64,000 nt of DNA from Flavobacterium sp. CECT 9288 (GCF_918731615.1 NZ_OU957226.1:1178001-1242000), one strand, 5' to 3'; positions 44,887-53,637 are shown, counted from the stretch's first letter. Notes: a model not told the origin generated them from the letters alone. Translations and numbers: made by a program.

Positions 44887-45756
44887 TTATCTTCTATGTT
44901 TCCATCGTTTATGAGTCCAGAAATAGTATTCAGGTGCTTCAATTATTTGTTTTTCAACTTCTTTGATGTAACGGTGTGTGATTTCAAAATCAGGTAGCTC
45001 TTTTGCATTTTCTGCAATAGGAATGATAGTCAGTTCATAAAAACCACGTTTCACTTTTTTTACTTTTGCAAAAACAACAGTCATATCATACTTTTTTGAT
45101 AGCATTTCAGGGCCAGTATGCACAGGAACTTCAACACCCATAAAGGATTCCCAATGAAAAATTCTATCCATTTTAGGAGATTGATCGCTGGCTAAACCAT
45201 AGACACACTGAATGTTGCTTTTATAATTTTCAGCAATTAGTGGGATGGTTTTATTTGTTTGTACTAATAACGTATTGTATTTTGAACGAATATCTCGAAC
45301 CAATTTGTCAAAATAAATATTTCTTAGTTTTTTATATACACCAACTCCTTGAATACTTAGTTTTTGATTAAGCGTGATTAACCATTCCCAACTTGCATAA
45401 TGTGAAGCTATAAGCATAATACTTTTGCCTTTTTTTTCATATTCTTGAATGAGTTCTACGTTTGTGATTACAAATCTTCGGTTCATTTCTTCAGAAGAAA
45501 TTGTAAGTGTTTTGGTCATTTCAAGAAACATATCACATAAATGATGGTATGATTTCTTTTCAATAAGCAAACGTTCTTGTTGGTTAAGATGCGGCAAAGC
45601 CAATGCAATATTAGCACGAACTACTTTTTTACGATAACCAATGACATAATACATTAAGAAATAAACCCCATTCGATATGCCATACAACATAGGAAAAGGT
45701 AAAATAGAGATGAACCAAAGAAAAGGGTACGCTAATATGAAAACAAGTAACTGCAT
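44887..45756 (-). CDS. LpxL/HtrB-like lysophospholipid acyltransferase
   Basis: This 289-residue protein starts with a hydrophobic membrane segment. It carries the HxxxxE catalytic motif in SHYASWEW at about 118-125, and GLASDQSPK in the acceptor-binding region near 190. The family adds secondary acyl chains to lipid A precursors, at the inner membrane. It converges with the aminotransferase upstream and is divergent from the rhomboid gene. A -7 box sits just upstream of its ATG. Confidence 0.9.
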   Translation of the reverse strand: MQLLVFILAYPFLWFISILPFPMLYGISNGVYFLMYYVIGYRKKVVRANIALALPHLNQQERLLIEKKSYHHLCDMFLEMTKTLTISSEEMNRRFVITNVELIQEYEKKGKSIMLIASHYASWEWLITLNQKLSIQGVGVYKKLRNIYFDKLVRDIRSKYNTLLVQTNKTIPLIAENYKSNIQCVYGLASDQSPKMDRIFHWESFMGVEVPVHTGPEMLSKKYDMTVVFAKVKKVKRGFYELTIIPIAENAKELPDFEITHRYIKEVEKQIIEAPEYYFWTHKRWKHRR

Positions 45757-45773
45757 GCAAATTTTTTTTTTGA

Positions 45774-45781
45774 CAAATATA
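45774..45781 (-). promoter_or_regulatory. -7 promoter box for the acyltransferase gene
   Basis: TATATTTG on the minus strand matches TAnnTTTG and lies 17 bp upstream of the ATG at 45756. A matching -33 box was not found. Confidence 0.45.
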
Positions 45782-45870
45782 ACTTAATTTTGATTGTAGA
45801 TATAATTTCCCTTGCTCGTGAATGAGTATTTGAGAATTACTATCTTTACCCATCACAAAAAATACGGAAT

Positions 45871-46509
45871 ATGAATACTGTTTTATTAGCATTAATAATT
45901 GTTAATGTATTGTTTAGTTACAAAGGATTTAACGACTTGTCTTTTTTTAGAAAATATGAATTTCATGTAGGAAGTATCAAAGCTGGAGAACAAATCCGAA
46001 TGATTACCTCTGGTTTTTTACATGCAGATATGGTTCATTTGTTTTTTAATATGTTTACCCTTTGGATGTTTGCTCCGGTAGTATTAGGGCAACTGGGTAA
46101 TTTTTCATTTTTATTGATCTATTTTGGCAGCCTTATTTTTGGGAGTTTGCTTACTATGGTTTTTCATAACAATGACTATGGGTATAGAGCCGTAGGCGCC
46201 TCTGGAGCTGTTACAGGAGTGTTGTATTCAGCTATATTATTGCAACCCGATATGATGTTAGGAATATTTTTTATAATACCAATGCCAGCTTATATTTTTG
46301 GGATATTGTATTTATTGTACTCTATTTATGGCATGCGTGCTAAGAACGATAACATTGGCCATACGGCACATTTTGGTGGAGCTGTAGGCGGTTATCTAAT
46401 TACTTTAATAAAACAACCTACTATGTTTGTAGATAATACAATGATGGTTATTGTTTTAGCCATTCCTATTGTAATTCTTTTTATAATGGTAAAGCTAGGT
46501 AAGCTATAA
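45871..46509 (+). CDS. Rhomboid-family intramembrane serine protease
   Basis: The protein has 212 residues and about six transmembrane segments. The catalytic serine is S111 in the GASGAVTG motif and the partner histidine is H167 in HTAHFGGAVGG. HADMVHLFFNMFTLWMF is the conserved loop and second helix. It cleaves membrane-spanning substrates within the inner membrane. The SIMPL gene follows 48 bp downstream on the same strand and may be cotranscribed. Confidence 0.93.
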   Translation: MNTVLLALIIVNVLFSYKGFNDLSFFRKYEFHVGSIKAGEQIRMITSGFLHADMVHLFFNMFTLWMFAPVVLGQLGNFSFLLIYFGSLIFGSLLTMVFHNNDYGYRAVGASGAVTGVLYSAILLQPDMMLGIFFIIPMPAYIFGILYLLYSIYGMRAKNDNIGHTAHFGGAVGGYLITLIKQPTMFVDNTMMVIVLAIPIVILFIMVKLGKL

Positions 46510-46557
46510 TGGCATAACTTTTGGAAAGTAATTGTAATAACCTTTAAATTGTTAAAA

Positions 46558-47247
46558 ATGAAAAAAGCATTAGCAGTATTCAGTATATTTTTTATCTCAT
46601 TGTCTTATGGTCAAGATGTAAAACCTACGCCTCAAATTAATGTAAATGGAGAAGGAAAAGTAAAAGTTATCCCAGATCAAGCTACTATTAATGTTTCGGT
46701 TGAAACCAAAGGGAATGTAGCTAAGGATGTTAAAAAAGGAAATGATGAAAAAATTGATGCAGTAATCAAGTTTATAAAAAAAATGAACATACCGGCAGGG
46801 GATTTCAAAACGCAACGCATAGCTTTGAATCCGCAGTATGATTATGAAAAAAAGAAACACAGCTACAATGCAGTTCAAACCATTGAAATTGTTATAAGAG
46901 ATTTATCAAAGTATGATGAATTGATGGAAGGTTTAGTAGAACAAGGAATTAATAGAATAGATGCCGTAGTATTTCAATCCTCAAAGCTAGCGCAATATCA
47001 ATCAGAAGCAAGAAAGCTTGCTATGAAGGACGCCAAATTAAAAGCAGAAGATTATGTATCAGTTTTAGGGCAAAAAGTAGGGAAGGCACTCGTAATTTCA
47101 GATAATTCTCAAACTTATTATCCACAGCCTATGTATGCTTCTATGAAAAGCATGGAGCGCATGGATGCATCAGAACCTAGAGAAACTTTAGCAATAGGAG
47201 AAATAAATATTACAGCTAATGTTACGGTAAATTTTATATTGGAATAG
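46558..47247 (+). CDS. Periplasmic SIMPL (DUF541) domain protein
   Basis: This 229-residue protein has a signal peptide (MKKALAVFSIFFISLSYGQ). The SIMPL/DUF541 pattern starts at INVNGEGKVKVIPDQATINV, continues through YEKKKHSYNAVQTIEIVIRD, and ends with the final strand INITANVTVNFILE. Family members are periplasmic or outer-membrane proteins of poorly defined role, often linked to oxidative stress. The ATG at 46558 is chosen over an in-frame TTG 9 bp earlier because it starts the signal peptide properly. Confidence 0.9.
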   Translation: MKKALAVFSIFFISLSYGQDVKPTPQINVNGEGKVKVIPDQATINVSVETKGNVAKDVKKGNDEKIDAVIKFIKKMNIPAGDFKTQRIALNPQYDYEKKKHSYNAVQTIEIVIRDLSKYDELMEGLVEQGINRIDAVVFQSSKLAQYQSEARKLAMKDAKLKAEDYVSVLGQKVGKALVISDNSQTYYPQPMYASMKSMERMDASEPRETLAIGEINITANVTVNFILE

Positions 47248-47269
47248 AAAGGCCTATACTTTAAAAAAA

Positions 47270-47299
47270 AACGGAACTATTTTAGTTCCGTTTTTTTTG
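47270..47299. terminator. Bidirectional rho-independent terminator
   Basis: AACGGAACTA (47270-47279), a 3-nt loop and TAGTTCCGTT (47283-47292) form a perfect 10-bp stem with T-runs on both sides. It separates the convergent SIMPL and LodB-like genes. Confidence 0.9.
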
Positions 47300-47335
47300 T
47301 GAATAGATTTAACGATTTACTTTCACTCAAAGTTT

Positions 47336-48499
47336 TTAAATATTTGATGATGCTAATTGTCTTCTCTTCCAGAATTCAGACTGAGGCCAGCGTTGTTCTT
47401 GTCCATAAAAATAAGACTTATGTTTGAGGTAATAATCCCAAATGTGATTCATTTGTTGCGTGTATATCTCTTGAAATACTGCCTCTTGAGCCTTGTTTGT
47501 CTCTTCAATTATTTGATAGTTCTGCAGGAGATCTGTAAGCTGTAGCGCACTTGCCATGGCGTTAAACATGCCTTGGGAAGAAAGTGGATCAAAACTTACT
47601 GCAGCATCGCCAAGTGCTGCCCATTGCTTTCCTGCTACTTCATGAAGCTTACTAGAATTAGCAGCCACCGTACCATGAAATTGTATGGGTTGCTTATTTT
47701 TTGAAAGAATACTAGCCATCTGTTTATTGGCTGTTGCCAATTGTAAAAAGGAATCGGCACTTTTTATTTGAGTTCGTTCTATTAAATCAGCATCGGTTTG
47801 AAATGCAATAACCCTTTTATTATTAGGCAATGGTGCACTGTACCACCAGCCTTCCTCACATGATGAAATAGTGCTCATTGTAATCGTTTCGTGATTCTCT
47901 ACTGTGGCCCAAGTGGCCACAAGTTTGTCAATTACTTCACGTTTAATACCTAACGTTCGAGTAAAATGGGATTGTCTACCACTTGCATCAATAACAAATT
48001 TTGCAGTTATACATGATTCAATTGATTTTGTTGTCGTTTCGGAAGTTTTGATGCCAATAGTCCACAGATCATTATCATAAGCAGCAGTTTGAAGTTTATA
48101 TCCAAAAAAACAGTTTACGCCACGTTGCTCAGCATTGGATCGTAAATAGACTTCAAATTCTTTTCGGTTCAATTGCCAGCCAAAACCATCTGGATTGCGC
48201 AAATGATCTACAATAGTACTCTTGTCACTTCCCCAGTACGATTGCGTTCCTGTGTTTTGTTGTTGTATTTGTTGGTTAGCAGGATAGCCTTTGTTTTCTA
48301 AACCTTCTAATAGATCTAGCTGTTTTAAAATGCGTCGCGCAGCAGGTGGCAAACATTCGCCAATACGATCAACAGGTTGTAATGCTTTGTCAATTAAAGC
48401 GACTGTATACTTTTTAGATAAAGCGATGGCTGCAGTACAACCTGCAATGCCACCGCCTATAATAGCAATATCTACTTTTGTAGCCAATTTTTTATTCAT
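47336..48499 (-). CDS. LodB-like FAD-dependent oxidoreductase
   Basis: This 387-residue flavoprotein has the dinucleotide-binding motif IIGGGIAGCTAAIAL at about 12-26 and a second FAD motif, WAALGDAAVSFDPLSSQGM, near 290-308. It resembles the PHBH/halogenase-type group that includes LodB. LodB proteins are needed to form the tryptophylquinone cofactor of LodA partners and are encoded next to them. Here the ATG is 21 bp after the LodA-like stop, on the same strand. The in-frame TTG directly after that stop is less likely as start. The maturation role is inferred from the neighbour. Confidence 0.88.
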   Translation of the reverse strand: MNKKLATKVDIAIIGGGIAGCTAAIALSKKYTVALIDKALQPVDRIGECLPPAARRILKQLDLLEGLENKGYPANQQIQQQNTGTQSYWGSDKSTIVDHLRNPDGFGWQLNRKEFEVYLRSNAEQRGVNCFFGYKLQTAAYDNDLWTIGIKTSETTTKSIESCITAKFVIDASGRQSHFTRTLGIKREVIDKLVATWATVENHETITMSTISSCEEGWWYSAPLPNNKRVIAFQTDADLIERTQIKSADSFLQLATANKQMASILSKNKQPIQFHGTVAANSSKLHEVAGKQWAALGDAAVSFDPLSSQGMFNAMASALQLTDLLQNYQIIEETNKAQEAVFQEIYTQQMNHIWDYYLKHKSYFYGQEQRWPQSEFWKRRQLASSNI

Positions 48500-48520
48500 T
48501 GGTAAAATGCTTTTGTACAA

Positions 48521-51500
48521 TTATTTTGGTGAATAACGTCTGAAACGGTTCCCTTTGTCTGTGCCTGCTAAGCTTATTTTGTTTCTACCAGGATGCTTGG
48601 CTTTAGTTAATGCAGAAGCTTTTGAAGTCAATAAATTTAGTAATTTTTGTACACTTGGCGTAGAGGCAAAATCATCAGACAACTCGTTTTCAACTAAAGC
48701 AATCAATTGATCTTTTGCATTAGATAATACGTCTTGTTCTGTAAACAATTCTTTATGTGATAATTCTGTTGCTGCCGCTTTAAGTGTATCCTGAACACCT
48801 TTACTCAGTGACTTTTTGCTTTTTAAGATAGTTTCTAAATCCTTGATGGCTTCTTTAAGTAAAGTGGCTTCTTGCTCTGGAGAAGGTGTAATTCCTACTT
48901 GCATTTCAGGAGGGAAATTCTCATTGTTTGGTACTCCTTTTCTAGGTTGTACAACCGCCAGTTTGTCAAAGTATTTTACCATACTATTAATTTGATTCGT
49001 GTAGGTTGGATCCTGGCCGTCAAGCGGTAAATCGTCTAACCACATTTTACGGAAAGCAAAGGCCTGCTTGCGTGTTTCTTCGGCATTGTTGTCATTTATT
49101 ACTTCCTTGTAACGCTCTTCATCTAAAATATTATTGGGTACACGAGCCGGCCAAAACGTAGGAACATAAGGGTCGTACGATGAGGTGTATCCATCTCTAC
49201 AACTAGCAGTGTCTGTTTGCCAAGGGATAGCCATCCAGCGACTAATTCCACCAGCAACTTGCCCGCCTAATAAAGGTCCTTTGGCTAAAGTAAACACATC
49301 ACTGTTCATCATAGGGCCATAATAACTACTGTCAACCAGAGGCGTTTTTGGAGCATGAAGTAATCTAAATGGCGCTGAGTACATGCCAGCAGTTCGCATA
49401 GGCCATGTCATTTCGCAACCAGGATGAAAAGCATCTGCCAAACAAAATTCCATTGCGGCTTTAGTCATCATATCTGGCTGTTCAGCAACGGGTAATTTAT
49501 CTAAAGTTATAGGTTCAGGTACATGTGGACAACCCGTCATGTCTATGTAATCAGCATCAAAATCTCCTTTGACCCATTGGTCTATAAAAGACAATTGTAA
49601 ATCTGATAAAACAGAGTTTTGTCTCATAGAACCTACAGATGGAATACTAATGGCATCGCCATAAAGCCAAGGCCATAATTGAGGTGCTTCTGCTCCAGAG
49701 GTGCCGTATCTTCTAAAACTATTTGAAATCGTACGTCGCATTTCGATATTGGCAGAAGAAGGATCGTTCAATCTTACTTTCCATTTAGAGGTGGTGTAGT
49801 CAAATTGTCCGCCCCAACCAAAAGCTGCTGCAAAGGCTGCGTTGACCCATTGTAAATTTGTCATTCGTTCAAAAATGGGCAAGATATCCTTAGTAAATGA
49901 TGGTCGGACAGGGCATGGCATCATTCCTGAACTTACCGCTACATCGCGCATTAAATCCCACATTGTTCTTACTGATTTTTGCATTGGAGCATAATCAGGT
50001 GGCGCACAAACAACCCAAGCTGGATCTACTTTAAGTGCCACACCATTATATTCTACTTCGGCAGTAACAGGTCCGTCTGAGATGTCATCATACCAACCTT
50101 CATTATTGGCAAATGTTATCGCAATATCACCTTTTAAATTTTCAGAAACTCCGTGGCCACCTAGCATAAGTAAACGTCCTTTTTCATCAGTGCGCATTTC
50201 GCCTAGATATACTGGTTTTTCTTGAAATTTACCTACAAACTGATGTCCTTTGGTTACATTTGGTTTGTTTATTGTTTGTAAACCACCATCAATAATGAGT
50301 GAGTTTCTATCTTTTACATCAATATTTCGAAGTAATGAAGGTGGCGCATCAGCAGCATCTGGAATGTCCAACGCAATTTGGAATTGGTACCAAGAAGCCT
50401 TTTGATTGGCTAAATGGGAATGCCAAACGATTTTAGAATTCTCAGCATTTAACTCCTTGATAGCCTTTCCTGCTGCATTGAAACCATATATTCTAAATTG
50501 TGCGGCTTGTCGTTTTAGGGCGCCAGTAGCATCGCGGTACGCATTATCGCTAGACATTGGTACAGGCTCTGAAACCAATGGGCCAATAAAGTACTCGTTT
50601 TCACTATTTCCTACACGCGTAACACCTATAGGCGGATAGATTCCAGCTTTGACAATGCAATCACTATTTTCGTCTACATTGCCTTTGAAAGGGCGGTTCA
50701 CTTTTTCTGGTTCTTGAGTCGATTGTCCGTTTGCTTGATGACGAACCTCAGAACTAGCGGCATAAACTACTTTTCGAACCGCTGCAATAGAACCCAGTGG
50801 TTCGTGCTCTTTTAGTGTACGGAAAATATTAAACGAAAGATTTGTGCCAAATTCAGGTTGACCAATTGCACAAATGTCTTGTTCAGGGAAATACAATTCT
50901 GCAATAGCTATGTACGGACTTTCTTCTGTGCTCCAAACGGCTTGCGCATCATCTAGAGGCATGGTTTTATCGTTTGTGCGTAACTGAATCTCAAAACGAA
51001 ATTTTGCTGATTTAGTTCGGAGGCGTTGCTGTAAGTCGAGTGCTAAATAATTATTATCGTCAAAAGGTGCTCCCTGGTACGTATCTTCGGGAACTAGGCG
51101 GTATTTTACAATTTGTTGTTCCCCTAACTTAAAAGGAAGAATTGCCCAATATGTCGCACTCAAACAACTGGCTTCCTCTTTGTTCATGGCGTTAAGAATA
51201 GACGCCAGTTTTGGATGTTTATTGATGTACGAATCGTAATCCTTGTCGATAACTCCGGCGGTAGTAAAACTGCACATTTGTTGCGCATCACGAGCGAAAA
51301 AACGATCTATGTTTTGGAAAATGAAATCAGCGTTAGTTCCTGTTCCCAAAAGTTTAGGACCATCAACACCAAAAAGCTTTAAGCCAATACCTAAAGTAGA
51401 GTGTAAATCTGGTGAAGAAGGGCTGGTGTCGCTAGAGAAACGAACAGCACATTCATAAGAGCTACCTGCAAAAATACCGATTTTATATTTTGGATCAATA

Positions 51501-51769
51501 TCTTTATTTATTGTAAAAGTTCCGTAACCAATGCCGTGTTGTTTTCGAAAAACGGGACGTTCAGCTGGCTGCTGTCCGCTTTCGATACGGGTTTTTTGTC
51601 CAAGTTCGACAAACATTTCCTCGAGTCGTTGCGTCACTACATTTATGTTGCCATCACTATCCCAACAGGCAACATTATTTGCTGTAGGTTTTGTTTTTAA
51701 TAAAGCTGATTTTTTTTCAGCTGTGCTTGTAGTGCTTGGTTTTTCTGGTTTGTTTGCTTTTTTAGTCAT
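48521..51769 (-). CDS. LodA-like quinone-dependent amino acid oxidase fused to an N-terminal catalase-like domain
   Basis: The protein has 1,082 residues. The ATG at 51769 begins a Lys-rich linker, and the longer frame would need a TTG. Residues about 20-385 look like the heme catalase fold: VFRKQHGIGYGTF has the R-x-x-H pattern expected for the distal histidine, ECAVRFSSDTS and LGIGLKLFGVDG follow, and RKVVYAASSEVRH matches R-x3-Y-x6-R around the proximal tyrosine. From about 390 the protein is LodA-like: IVKAGIYPPIGVTRVGNSE, then HPGCEMTW with C785 and IPWQTDTASC with W850. Their 65-residue spacing equals that of C516 and W581, which form CTQ in Marinomonas LodA. LodA enzymes oxidise amino acids and release H2O2. 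The family is secure; the substrate is not. Confidence 0.9.
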   Translation of the reverse strand: MTKKANKPEKPSTTSTAEKKSALLKTKPTANNVACWDSDGNINVVTQRLEEMFVELGQKTRIESGQQPAERPVFRKQHGIGYGTFTINKDIDPKYKIGIFAGSSYECAVRFSSDTSPSSPDLHSTLGIGLKLFGVDGPKLLGTGTNADFIFQNIDRFFARDAQQMCSFTTAGVIDKDYDSYINKHPKLASILNAMNKEEASCLSATYWAILPFKLGEQQIVKYRLVPEDTYQGAPFDDNNYLALDLQQRLRTKSAKFRFEIQLRTNDKTMPLDDAQAVWSTEESPYIAIAELYFPEQDICAIGQPEFGTNLSFNIFRTLKEHEPLGSIAAVRKVVYAASSEVRHQANGQSTQEPEKVNRPFKGNVDENSDCIVKAGIYPPIGVTRVGNSENEYFIGPLVSEPVPMSSDNAYRDATGALKRQAAQFRIYGFNAAGKAIKELNAENSKIVWHSHLANQKASWYQFQIALDIPDAADAPPSLLRNIDVKDRNSLIIDGGLQTINKPNVTKGHQFVGKFQEKPVYLGEMRTDEKGRLLMLGGHGVSENLKGDIAITFANNEGWYDDISDGPVTAEVEYNGVALKVDPAWVVCAPPDYAPMQKSVRTMWDLMRDVAVSSGMMPCPVRPSFTKDILPIFERMTNLQWVNAAFAAAFGWGGQFDYTTSKWKVRLNDPSSANIEMRRTISNSFRRYGTSGAEAPQLWPWLYGDAISIPSVGSMRQNSVLSDLQLSFIDQWVKGDFDADYIDMTGCPHVPEPITLDKLPVAEQPDMMTKAAMEFCLADAFHPGCEMTWPMRTAGMYSAPFRLLHAPKTPLVDSSYYGPMMNSDVFTLAKGPLLGGQVAGGISRWMAIPWQTDTASCRDGYTSSYDPYVPTFWPARVPNNILDEERYKEVINDNNAEETRKQAFAFRKMWLDDLPLDGQDPTYTNQINSMVKYFDKLAVVQPRKGVPNNENFPPEMQVGITPSPEQEATLLKEAIKDLETILKSKKSLSKGVQDTLKAAATELSHKELFTEQDVLSNAKDQLIALVENELSDDFASTPSVQKLLNLLTSKASALTKAKHPGRNKISLAGTDKGNRFRRYSPK

Positions 51770-52258
51770 AAAGTGATTGTTTAGTTTTTTGTATACCAAA
51801 GTAAGTATTTTTAGCAAGCTTATCCTTGCGTATAAATACTTGATTTTTAAAAAACAGAATAAATTTTTTAATTCTAAGAAATTAAAGGAATGCTAATTTG
51901 TAGTTTAAAAAATGAGATAAGAAACGAATATCTGATAGTTTTCTACAGTAGTTCGTCACTCTGCCCCTGATAGCAACGAAAAGCGCGCAAGGGTAGGAGC
52001 CCAATAAAAACAAAACCCAAAACAGCGACCAACGGAAGCTCGTTTTGGGTTTATGTTTTTAAGGCGATTCCCGCGGACTTGTAGTGAATAGCAGGAATTG
52101 GCAGCCAGAATATTTGGAGTAAAGTGTTGATGAAATTATTTCCCGATACAATATCTAATTTATCATTATTTGTAAGGCTTTAGCAGGGTAGAGGTGTACA
52201 AAAAGAGTACTTAATATAGTAGAATACTCATTTGTAAAGACAGTAAAAGAAATTGTAG
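51770..52258. other. Intergenic region upstream of lodA-like and downstream of the AbiEii-type gene
   Basis: There is no coding frame of note. The stretch next to the LodA-like start contains TACTTTGG on the minus strand, a near match to a -7 box. The middle holds the second intergenic hairpin element, annotated separately. The remaining A/T-rich DNA toward 52258 shows nothing recognisable. Confidence 0.55.
51961..52113. repeat. Intergenic hairpin element, copy 2
   Basis: AAAAACAAAACCCAAAAC (52006-52023) pairs with GTTTTGGGTTTATGTTTTT (52042-52060), enclosing an 18-nt loop. The left flank GCCCCTGATAGCAACGAAAA and right flank AGTGAATAGCAGGAATTGGC resemble those of the element at 34911-35002 (GCCCAGATAGAAGTGAAA and GAATAGCTGGAGAAAG), although the stem sequences differ. 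This looks like one class of element with conserved ends and variable stem. Confidence 0.45.
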
Positions 52259-52900
52259 CTATTTAAATTGGAGAATAATTTCTTCAAAATCCTCCTTTAT
52301 AAACTCCCAATACTTTCCTTTAAAGCAAATTGGATTAAAATCTTCATCAGCTTGTTCAAAGGATGTAAAGTTTTTAATTATTAAATCTTTGTCATGTGAA
52401 TAAGGATATCTTTGCTCGTGTAAGTCTAACATTTGGCATAAATCATGAGACCGAAGTAATTCATGTAGATCCCAAAAGTCTTTTTTTCTCCCTCCTCCCT
52501 GAATAACTTCTAACTTCATGGCGATAATTTCTTCAATAGTTGCCATTCTGATACCATCAACTTCTATAGCGGGTTGGATATAATCGTCTGTGTAATACAA
52601 ATCAAGTTTTACGGTATTTTCTTTATTTTCTCCAATACTATAACTTTTACCCATTGCTGGAATAGTGTCTAAAAAATCTACATATTGAAAGTTATCTTTT
52701 AGATAAATTTCTATGGCTCTAAAATCTAGTGATCCGTAGTCAGCATCACTAAACAGATCAATATCGATAGATTCTCTATGACCTATTTGTAAACTCAATG
52801 CTGTACCGCCTACAAGTCTAAAATCATCAAAGATTTTTGATTGCATTAATTGAATCAAACTTTCTTTAAGCAATTTATTTACAGTGGAATAGTATAACAT
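52259..52900 (-). CDS. AbiEii/AbiGii-type nucleotidyltransferase toxin
   Basis: This 213-residue protein carries the nucleotidyltransferase motif GGTALSLQIGHRESIDIDLF (31-50), with D46 and D48 as likely metal-binding residues. A third acidic site lies in TVKLDLYY, and the family's MKLEVIQGG-RKKDFWDLHEL segment is present. AbiEii-type toxins block growth by nucleotide transfer, in some cases to tRNA, and act in phage defence. The start overlaps the stop of the upstream HTH partner by one base (TAATG), giving tight coupling in antitoxin-then-toxin order. Confidence 0.9.
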   Translation of the reverse strand: MLYYSTVNKLLKESLIQLMQSKIFDDFRLVGGTALSLQIGHRESIDIDLFSDADYGSLDFRAIEIYLKDNFQYVDFLDTIPAMGKSYSIGENKENTVKLDLYYTDDYIQPAIEVDGIRMATIEEIIAMKLEVIQGGGRKKDFWDLHELLRSHDLCQMLDLHEQRYPYSHDKDLIIKNFTSFEQADEDFNPICFKGKYWEFIKEDFEEIILQFK

Positions 52901-53397
52901 TACGATTGTTCTTTATTTTTATAAACAGTATAGGGTTTACGAGTATTTTGCTTAAGTGTAGACCTAATGAGTTCACTTTTATAGAAACGTTTTATTTCTT
53001 CTTTTTCAATATCATTTCCTCGTTCGAATATTCTAAGAATTACCGCTGCACTTTGTTTCTGCCAATCAATTTTAGTGATATCTGTATCCCAAAACAACAC
53101 CTTTCTTAAAAGGTTTAAGTTTGGAGTTTCTTGTTTTGTTTTACTTTTTTGTTCCTGAATGTCAAAATAGGTTTGTAGCAAAGCTAGTGAGCCTTCCTCT
53201 AAACTTAGCTTTTCTTCAATTTTCAATGCCAGTGCTACATTGAGTTTCCTTCTTCCTTTTGTTATTGCGTTTATAGTTTGTGGATGCTCCCCAATAGAAA
53301 TAGCAAAAGGACGCTGTGAAATCGCTTTTTTGTTAAGTAAGCGTTCCAATACTATTCCAGGATGTATGCCTTTAAATTTTTCGATTAATGCATTCAT
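52900..53397 (-). CDS. HTH/DUF6922 antitoxin partner of the AbiEii-type toxin
   Basis: At 165 residues from the ATG at 53397, the protein has an N-terminal helix-turn-helix (about 8-60, with SQRPFAISIGEHPQTINAI as the recognition region). A C-terminal DUF6922-like module is recognisable from LFWDTDITKIDWQK, VILRIFERG and EIKRFY. This HTH plus DUF6922 plus AbiEii order is frequent in Bacteroidota. It probably neutralises the toxin and represses its own promoter. A longer frame to 53460 exists, but it would place the palindromic operator inside the coding region, so it is disfavoured. Confidence 0.82.
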   Translation of the reverse strand: MNALIEKFKGIHPGIVLERLLNKKAISQRPFAISIGEHPQTINAITKGRRKLNVALALKIEEKLSLEEGSLALLQTYFDIQEQKSKTKQETPNLNLLRKVLFWDTDITKIDWQKQSAAVILRIFERGNDIEKEEIKRFYKSELIRSTLKQNTRKPYTVYKNKEQS

Positions 53398-53401
53398 AAT
53401 G

Positions 53402-53426
53402 CAAATGTAAACATTTTTGTTTACAT
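53402..53426 (-). promoter_or_regulatory. Operator palindrome overlapping the -7 box of the AbiEii-type operon
   Basis: ATGTAAACA-TTTT-TGTTTACAT (53405-53426) is a perfect 9-bp inverted repeat. On the minus strand TACATTTG (53409-53402) matches the TAnnTTTG box and overlaps the palindrome. Binding of the HTH protein here would block its own transcription. Confidence 0.65.
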
Positions 53427-53480
53427 GGAGATCGATGCGGTGGTAATTGTTTTTAATCAACGCATATTTGCGGTGATTAT

Positions 53481-53496
53481 TACCGTTAAAGCAGTT
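53481..53496 (+). promoter_or_regulatory. HipB-like operator site 1
   Basis: TACCGTTAAAGCAGTT is one of three related imperfect palindromes (consensus TACYGYTAWARCAGTW). It is the most distant from hipB and the closest to the divergent AbiEii-type operon. Confidence 0.5.
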
Positions 53497-53551
53497 TTTG
53501 TGTTCTTTTTTTTAATTTTTCAATTGTAAAATCATCTTTTACCGGTTTATT

Positions 53552-53567
53552 TACTGCTATAACAGTA
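53552..53567 (+). promoter_or_regulatory. HipB-like operator site 2
   Basis: TACTGCTATAACAGTA, with outer bases extending to TTACTG-N6-CAGTAA, is the best palindrome of the three sites. It lies 71 bp after site 1. Confidence 0.6.
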
Positions 53568-53621
53568 ATAAAAGCTATTTATATTAAATAAATGTTTTAT
53601 AATATCTAAATTGTGTATTTT

Positions 53622-53637
53622 TACCGTTAAAACAGTA
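53622..53637 (+). promoter_or_regulatory. HipB-like operator site 3
   Basis: TACCGTTAAAACAGTA ends only 4 bp before the hipB ATG at 53642 and starts 70 bp after site 2. Occupation would cover the translation start region and probably the transcription start. Confidence 0.6.

Noticed and set aside
51770..51817. Longer LodA-like protein starting at a TTG at 51817
   Set aside because: The added 16 residues do not look like a signal peptide or domain, and the ATG at 51769 is a better start.
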